Position numbers and translations under genes: made by a program. DNA of 64,000 nt from Sediminicola sp037203765 (lineage in GTDB: Bacteria > Bacteroidota > Bacteroidia > Flavobacteriales > Flavobacteriaceae): assembly GCF_037203765.1 (NCBI RefSeq), contig NZ_JBBCAS010000006.1:124001-188000 (forward strand). Direction: 5' to 3'. Below are positions 60,413 to 64,000 of this stretch, piece by piece. Every line of letters begins with the position of its first letter. Within the stretch, counting starts at the first letter, position 1. The notes below the pieces were generated by a model. The model made no database searches. It was given only the letters and a program-made list of their open reading frames with translations, and was not told the origin of the DNA.

Positions 60413-61255
60413 ATGGGAAGGTCAGATGACAATAAAGATAGGAAAGCTTCGGGAAGAGGAGAAGGTTTTAAGAAGAAGAGCTTTGCAAGGGGCAATGCAC
60501 CTATAAAAAGGAAATCTGAAGGAGATAAGAAACCTTCCGATCCCAATGTAATTCGTTTGAACAAGTATGTGGCCAATTCCGGGGTTTGCTCCAGAAGGGA
60601 TGCCGATATTTATATTGCCTCCGGGAACGTAACCGTAAATGGAAAGCCAGTTACTGAAATGGGTTATAAGGTGAAGCTTACCGATGTCGTTAAATTTGAC
60701 GGTCGGTTGTTGAGCCCTGAGAAAAAGGAGTACGTGCTTTTGAACAAGCCCAAGGATTTCGTGACTACTACCACAGATTCAAGGGGAAGAAGATCGGCAA
60801 TGCAATTGGTGTTGAATGCCTCCAAATCCAAAATTTCACCTATTGGTCGTTTGGATAAGGACGATACCGGACTTATTCTTTTTACCAACGATGGGGAAAT
60901 GGCAAAGCGTTTGGCCAGACCACAGAACGGGTTGAGAAAGATCTACCATGTGGTGCTCGATAAAAATTTGAAATTCGAAGACTTAAAAGCCATTGAAGAA
61001 GGGGTTACGATAGATGAAAGTGTGATCAGGGTGGCCGAAATAAGCTATATAGATAATGCACCCAAGCGCGAAGTGGGAATTGAAATCCACAGTACCCGAA
61101 ACAAGGCGGTTCAAAGAATATTTGAGCATCTTGGCTATGAGGTAGAAAAATTGGACAGGGTGGTCTATGCCGGCTTAACCAAAAAAGATTTGCCTAGGGG
61201 CCATTGGAGGTACCTTACGGAGCAAGAAGTGATCAATTTGGGGATGATCAAATAG
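60413..61255 (+). CDS. RluB/RsuA-type rRNA pseudouridine synthase
   Basis: This 280-residue enzyme isomerises uridine in rRNA. It has a basic N-terminal tail of about 45 residues (DDNKDRKASGRGEGFKKKSF), an S4 RNA-binding domain (IRLNKYVANSGVCSRRDADI), and the catalytic block PIGRLDKDDTGLILFTNDGE (Asp of GRLD, about residue 145). Later KIYHVVLDK and STRNKAVQRIFEHLGYEVEKL fit the family. It is transcribed alone and followed by a strong terminator. Whether it targets 23S (RluB) or another site is not certain. Confidence 0.92.
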   Translation: MGRSDDNKDRKASGRGEGFKKKSFARGNAPIKRKSEGDKKPSDPNVIRLNKYVANSGVCSRRDADIYIASGNVTVNGKPVTEMGYKVKLTDVVKFDGRLLSPEKKEYVLLNKPKDFVTTTTDSRGRRSAMQLVLNASKSKISPIGRLDKDDTGLILFTNDGEMAKRLARPQNGLRKIYHVVLDKNLKFEDLKAIEEGVTIDESVIRVAEISYIDNAPKREVGIEIHSTRNKAVQRIFEHLGYEVEKLDRVVYAGLTKKDLPRGHWRYLTEQEVINLGMIK

Positions 61256-61274
61256 ATCACTCGCAAAAAGAAAT

Positions 61275-61315
61275 AAAAAAGGGGCCAAAAACATATGTTT
61301 TTGGCCCCTTTTTTT
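61275..61315. terminator. Bidirectional terminator between rluB-type gene and argH
   Basis: GGGGCCAAAAACAT (61281-61294) pairs with ATGTTTTTGGCCCC (61295-61308), flanked by A and T runs, so it works for both converging genes. Confidence 0.9.
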
Positions 61316-61328
61316 AAGGCAAATGGTT

Positions 61329-62600
61329 TTACTTCATTTTATTTCTGATCTCCTTCAGACACAGATTGCCCAAACTCCCTTCATGGGTATGTTCAATATC
61401 CCGTTTTGGGGAAAAATTCCCTGCATTGATCTCCATTCCCATTTTCTTGTAGGCGTCCCGGAACGGCATCCCACCCAATACCAAGTCGTTCAAGGTGTCC
61501 ACGCTAAATAGGTAGTCGTATTTGGGGTCTTCCAAGATACCTTTGTTCACCTTGATTTCCTTTAAACTGAAGGTCAGTATTTCCAAGCACGCCTTTAAAT
61601 CTTGTATGGCGGGAACTATTACCTCTTTTACCAATTGAAGGTCTCTATGGTATCCGCTAGGTAGATTGTTGGTGATCAAAATGAGTTGGTTGGGAACGGC
61701 CTGAAGCTTGTTGCATTTGCCCCTCACCAATTCAAATACATCGGGGTTCTTCTTATGTGGCATGATGCTAGAGCCCGTAGTGAGTTCATCTGGAAAAGAG
61801 ACAAAATTGAAATTCTGGCTCATGTACAGGCAGATGTCCATGGCCATTTTAGATAGGGTAGCTGCAATGCTGCTCATCCCAAAAGCCGTAGCTTTTTCTA
61901 CTTTTCCGCGACCCATTTGGGCGGCTACCACGTTGTATTTCATTGTCCCAAATCCCAATTCCTTAGTGGTGAAACTGCGGTCTATGGGAAAGGAACTGCC
62001 GTATCCGGCTGCACTTCCCAGCGGATTCTGATCGGCAACCTTATAGGCCGCATCTATAAAATATAGGTCGTCCACAAGAGTTTCTGCATAGGCAGAAAAC
62101 CAAAGTCCGAATGAAGAAGGCATGGCAATCTGCAAATGGGTATATCCCGGTAGCAAAACATCTTTGTGCTGTTCGGCCAACTTTAGCAGCAGGTTGAACA
62201 ATTCTTGGGTCATTCCTTTGATTTCAGAAAGCTCATTTTTTAGATACAGGTGCATGGCCACCAAGACCTGATCATTCCTGGATCGTGCCGTGTGGATCTT
62301 TTTTCCGGTATCCCCTAGTTTTTCGGTCAGTACGTATTCGATCTTCGAATGCATGTCCTCAAAAGAGTCCTCAATGGTGAATTTTCCAGATTCAATGGAT
62401 TGGTTGATATGATCCAATTCTGTGCATAGGGCCTGGGTCTCTTCTTTGGTCAACAATCCTATTTTGCCCAACATTTTTGCATGGGCCTTGGAAGCGATTA
62501 CGTCGTATTTGGCCAACACCAAATCCAGTTCCCTGTCATTGCCCACTGTAAAATGGTCTATTTTCTTATCCGTACTAAATCCTTTGTCCCAAAGTTTCAT
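61329..62600 (-). CDS. argH: Argininosuccinate lyase
   Basis: This 423-residue fumarase-superfamily enzyme cleaves argininosuccinate to arginine and fumarate. It has HTARSRNDQVLVAMHLYL (about residue 108), the catalytic LPGYTHLQIAMPSSF, and the signature TGSSIMPHKKNPDVFEL (about residue 278) with the mobile loop Ser. LGSAAGYGSSFPIDR is also family-typical. It is the last gene of the arginine operon here, 62 bases after the deacylase. Confidence 0.96.
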   Translation of the reverse strand: MKLWDKGFSTDKKIDHFTVGNDRELDLVLAKYDVIASKAHAKMLGKIGLLTKEETQALCTELDHINQSIESGKFTIEDSFEDMHSKIEYVLTEKLGDTGKKIHTARSRNDQVLVAMHLYLKNELSEIKGMTQELFNLLLKLAEQHKDVLLPGYTHLQIAMPSSFGLWFSAYAETLVDDLYFIDAAYKVADQNPLGSAAGYGSSFPIDRSFTTKELGFGTMKYNVVAAQMGRGKVEKATAFGMSSIAATLSKMAMDICLYMSQNFNFVSFPDELTTGSSIMPHKKNPDVFELVRGKCNKLQAVPNQLILITNNLPSGYHRDLQLVKEVIVPAIQDLKACLEILTFSLKEIKVNKGILEDPKYDYLFSVDTLNDLVLGGMPFRDAYKKMGMEINAGNFSPKRDIEHTHEGSLGNLCLKEIRNKMK

Positions 62601-62662
62601 ATGTTATTGTTTTCAGGTTTTCGATGTATCCTAAATCATCCGTTTTTAAATCTTGTGCACTG

Positions 62663-63733
62663 TTAGTGCAGGAATCCTTCTAAAATTTTAATATACAAAT
62701 CTATCCCCTCTTCAATCTCATCTACATAGATAAATTCATCGGCAGAATGAGATCTGGTGCTGTCACCAGGTCCCAATTTCAAGGATTGACAGCTCAGGGC
62801 CGCTTGGTCCGATAGGGTTGGGGACCCGTAAGTGCTTCTTCCCAATTTTATCCCGGATTGTACCAAGGGATGATTTTTGTCTATGGAAGAGGAATTGAGT
62901 CGAAGTGAGCGTGCCTTTATCGCACAAGGGGCCTCCTTGGAGAGTATATCGGCAATCTCTTTATTGCTGTAGCGGTCATTTACCCGTACATCCACCACTA
63001 GATCCACTTTTGCAGGAACCACATTGTGCTGACTTCCGGCATTTATTTGGGTAACGGTAAGTTTTACCTCTCCCAGGGCTTCGGAAACTTTTTCAAAGGA
63101 ATAGTTCTGAAACCACTGCAGTACTTCAATGGTATTGTATATGGCATTATCGGTATTGGGATGTGCCGCATGGGAGGGGGTGCCTTTTACTTCGGCATCA
63201 AAAACCACCAATCCTTTTTCCGCTATGGCCAGGTTCATCAAGGTAGGTTCTCCCACAATGGCCACATCAATATGTGGTAAAATTGGCAGCATACTGTTAA
63301 GACCATTGGGCCCAGAACTTTCTTCCTCTGCGGAAGCCACTATGATGATGTTGTGGTTGAGGTCTTCTTTCTCATAAAAGTGGGTAAAAGTAGCTATCAA
63401 GGAAACCAAGCACCCTCCGGCATCATTACTGCCCAGGCCAAATAATTTGCCGTCCTCAATATGGGGGTGGAATGGGTCCTTCGTGTAGGCCGAGTTTGGT
63501 TTTACCGTGTCATGATGTGAATTCAGTAGCAAGGTAGGTTTGCTTTCATCATAGTATTTGTTGAAAGCGTATACATTATTTTTCTCCCTTTTGAACGCAA
63601 TATCAAAAGAAGAAAACCAAGCTTCAATGGCATCGGCAGTTTGACCCTCTTCCGAGGAAAAAGATGGTATGGAGATCAATTGGTGTAAAAGGGCAATTGC
63701 TTTATCTGTCAGTTGTTTTTGGGCCATGCTCAT
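62663..63733 (-). CDS. argE: M20 deacylase of arginine synthesis (ArgE-like)
   Basis: This 356-residue M20 metallopeptidase-family enzyme removes the N-acyl group from acyl-ornithine. Metal ligands are in LLLNSHHDTVKPN (HxD), GLGSNDAGGCLVSL (Asp), VASAEEESSGPNGL (EE), IVGEPT (Glu-containing), and SCQSLKLGPGDSTRSHSADEF (landmark GPGDSTRSHSADE, His). Bacteroidota may use acetyl- or succinyl-ornithine; which one cannot be told. Its start overlaps the argB stop as ATGA. The operon order argB-argE-argH agrees with known Bacteroidota arginine operons. Confidence 0.88.
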   Translation of the reverse strand: MSMAQKQLTDKAIALLHQLISIPSFSSEEGQTADAIEAWFSSFDIAFKREKNNVYAFNKYYDESKPTLLLNSHHDTVKPNSAYTKDPFHPHIEDGKLFGLGSNDAGGCLVSLIATFTHFYEKEDLNHNIIIVASAEEESSGPNGLNSMLPILPHIDVAIVGEPTLMNLAIAEKGLVVFDAEVKGTPSHAAHPNTDNAIYNTIEVLQWFQNYSFEKVSEALGEVKLTVTQINAGSQHNVVPAKVDLVVDVRVNDRYSNKEIADILSKEAPCAIKARSLRLNSSSIDKNHPLVQSGIKLGRSTYGSPTLSDQAALSCQSLKLGPGDSTRSHSADEFIYVDEIEEGIDLYIKILEGFLH

Positions 63734-64000
63734 AATGTTATGGTTGTAAATAAGGTCGAATTAGGTTGTAACATGGAAATATCGCCTATACAGACCTTGC
63801 TCACTTTTTTGTTCAGGGCATGAAAGCAATTCTCCATTTTTGGCAGCATGCCATCGGCAATAATTTTTTGGTCCAATAAATCTTGGTAGGATTTGGTGTT
63901 GATATGCTTTACTACGGAATCATCTTTGGCTATATCCAGTAATACCCCCTTTTTTTCAAAGCAGTAGTACAAGGTTGTTTCATAGAGCGTACTCATCCCA
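63730..64000 (-). CDS. argB: Acetylglutamate kinase, C-terminal part
   Basis: Only the last 88-90 codons are present, and the gene continues past the right edge. The residues include ETTLYYCFEKKGVLLDIAKD, YQDLLDQKIIADGMLPKMEN and a CFHALNKKVSKVCIGD segment. This matches the C terminus of ArgB, an amino-acid kinase phosphorylating N-acetyl- (or N-succinyl-) glutamate. GMLPKM is the conserved lysine region that contacts ATP phosphates. The visible internal ATG is not the true start. Its TGA overlaps the start of the deacylase. Confidence 0.85.
   Translation of the reverse strand, partial: GMSTLYETTLYYCFEKKGVLLDIAKDDSVVKHINTKSYQDLLDQKIIADGMLPKMENCFHALNKKVSKVCIGDISMLQPNSTLFTTITL

Overview
The window is chromosomal DNA from a member of the Bacteroidota, most likely a marine Flavobacteriaceae near the Maribacter/Zobellia/Arenibacter/Muricauda group. 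The evidence is SusC/SusD pairs, promoters with the Bacteroidota -7 element TAnnTTTG, frequent TTG starts, weak Shine-Dalgarno sequences, a Na+-type antiporter joined to a K+ transporter, a mevalonate pathway, and proteins typical of the family. I saw no rRNA, tRNA, CRISPR array, phage or complete insertion sequence.

Layout. 1-4.85 kb: two unknown small proteins, then an nhaD-kup cation operon preceded by a 17-codon leader ORF. 4.85-8.3 kb: a sugar-kinase-like and a nucleotidyltransferase gene divergent from a GH109-type Gfo/Idh/MocA protein, suggesting amino-sugar salvage. 8.3-10.9 kb: two universal stress genes flanking what appears to be the deletion scar of a cbb3 oxidase (cco) operon. 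The start of ccoI is joined to the end of safE, and all three promoters here share one FNR-like architecture. 10.9-13.6 kb: a six-hairpin-like lipoprotein and an NDH-2 NADH dehydrogenase, followed by a candidate structured RNA. 13.9-23.3 kb: homogentisate dioxygenase and a complete histidine-utilisation operon (hutH-hutI-hutU-MFS-hutG) with a divergent LysR gene. 23.3-27.3 kb: a DUF456 protein, a BlaI/M56-BlaR1 pair with tandem operators, and a TPR protein.

27.3-39.5 kb: a tightly coupled five-gene operon of three paralogous CRTAC1-like (VCBS/ASPIC-UnbV) lipoproteins of about 1,100 residues, a haloperoxidase/PAP2-like lipoprotein and a membrane-anchored GyrI-like protein. This is the least understood system in the window. 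39.7-53.0 kb: a maltose/starch locus with susC-susD divergent from a LacI-type regulator, then pgmB, a GH65 phosphorylase and two secreted GH13 amylases. No permease or SusE/F is visible, and a second candidate small RNA fills the gap before pgmB. 53.1-61.3 kb: a membrane protein, GDPD, a BaiN-like flavoprotein, TspO, two mevalonate-pathway genes, a UbiA-type prenyltransferase, a nitrilase and an RluB-type pseudouridine synthase. 61.3-64 kb: the end of an arginine operon (argB', a deacylase, argH), running off the right edge.

As a whole this is a heterotroph that takes up alpha-glucans and probably amino sugars, degrades histidine and tyrosine, and seems to have lost its microaerobic terminal oxidase at this locus while keeping the oxygen-responsive promoters and stress genes around it. 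Functions rest on motifs and remembered family knowledge. No database search was run.
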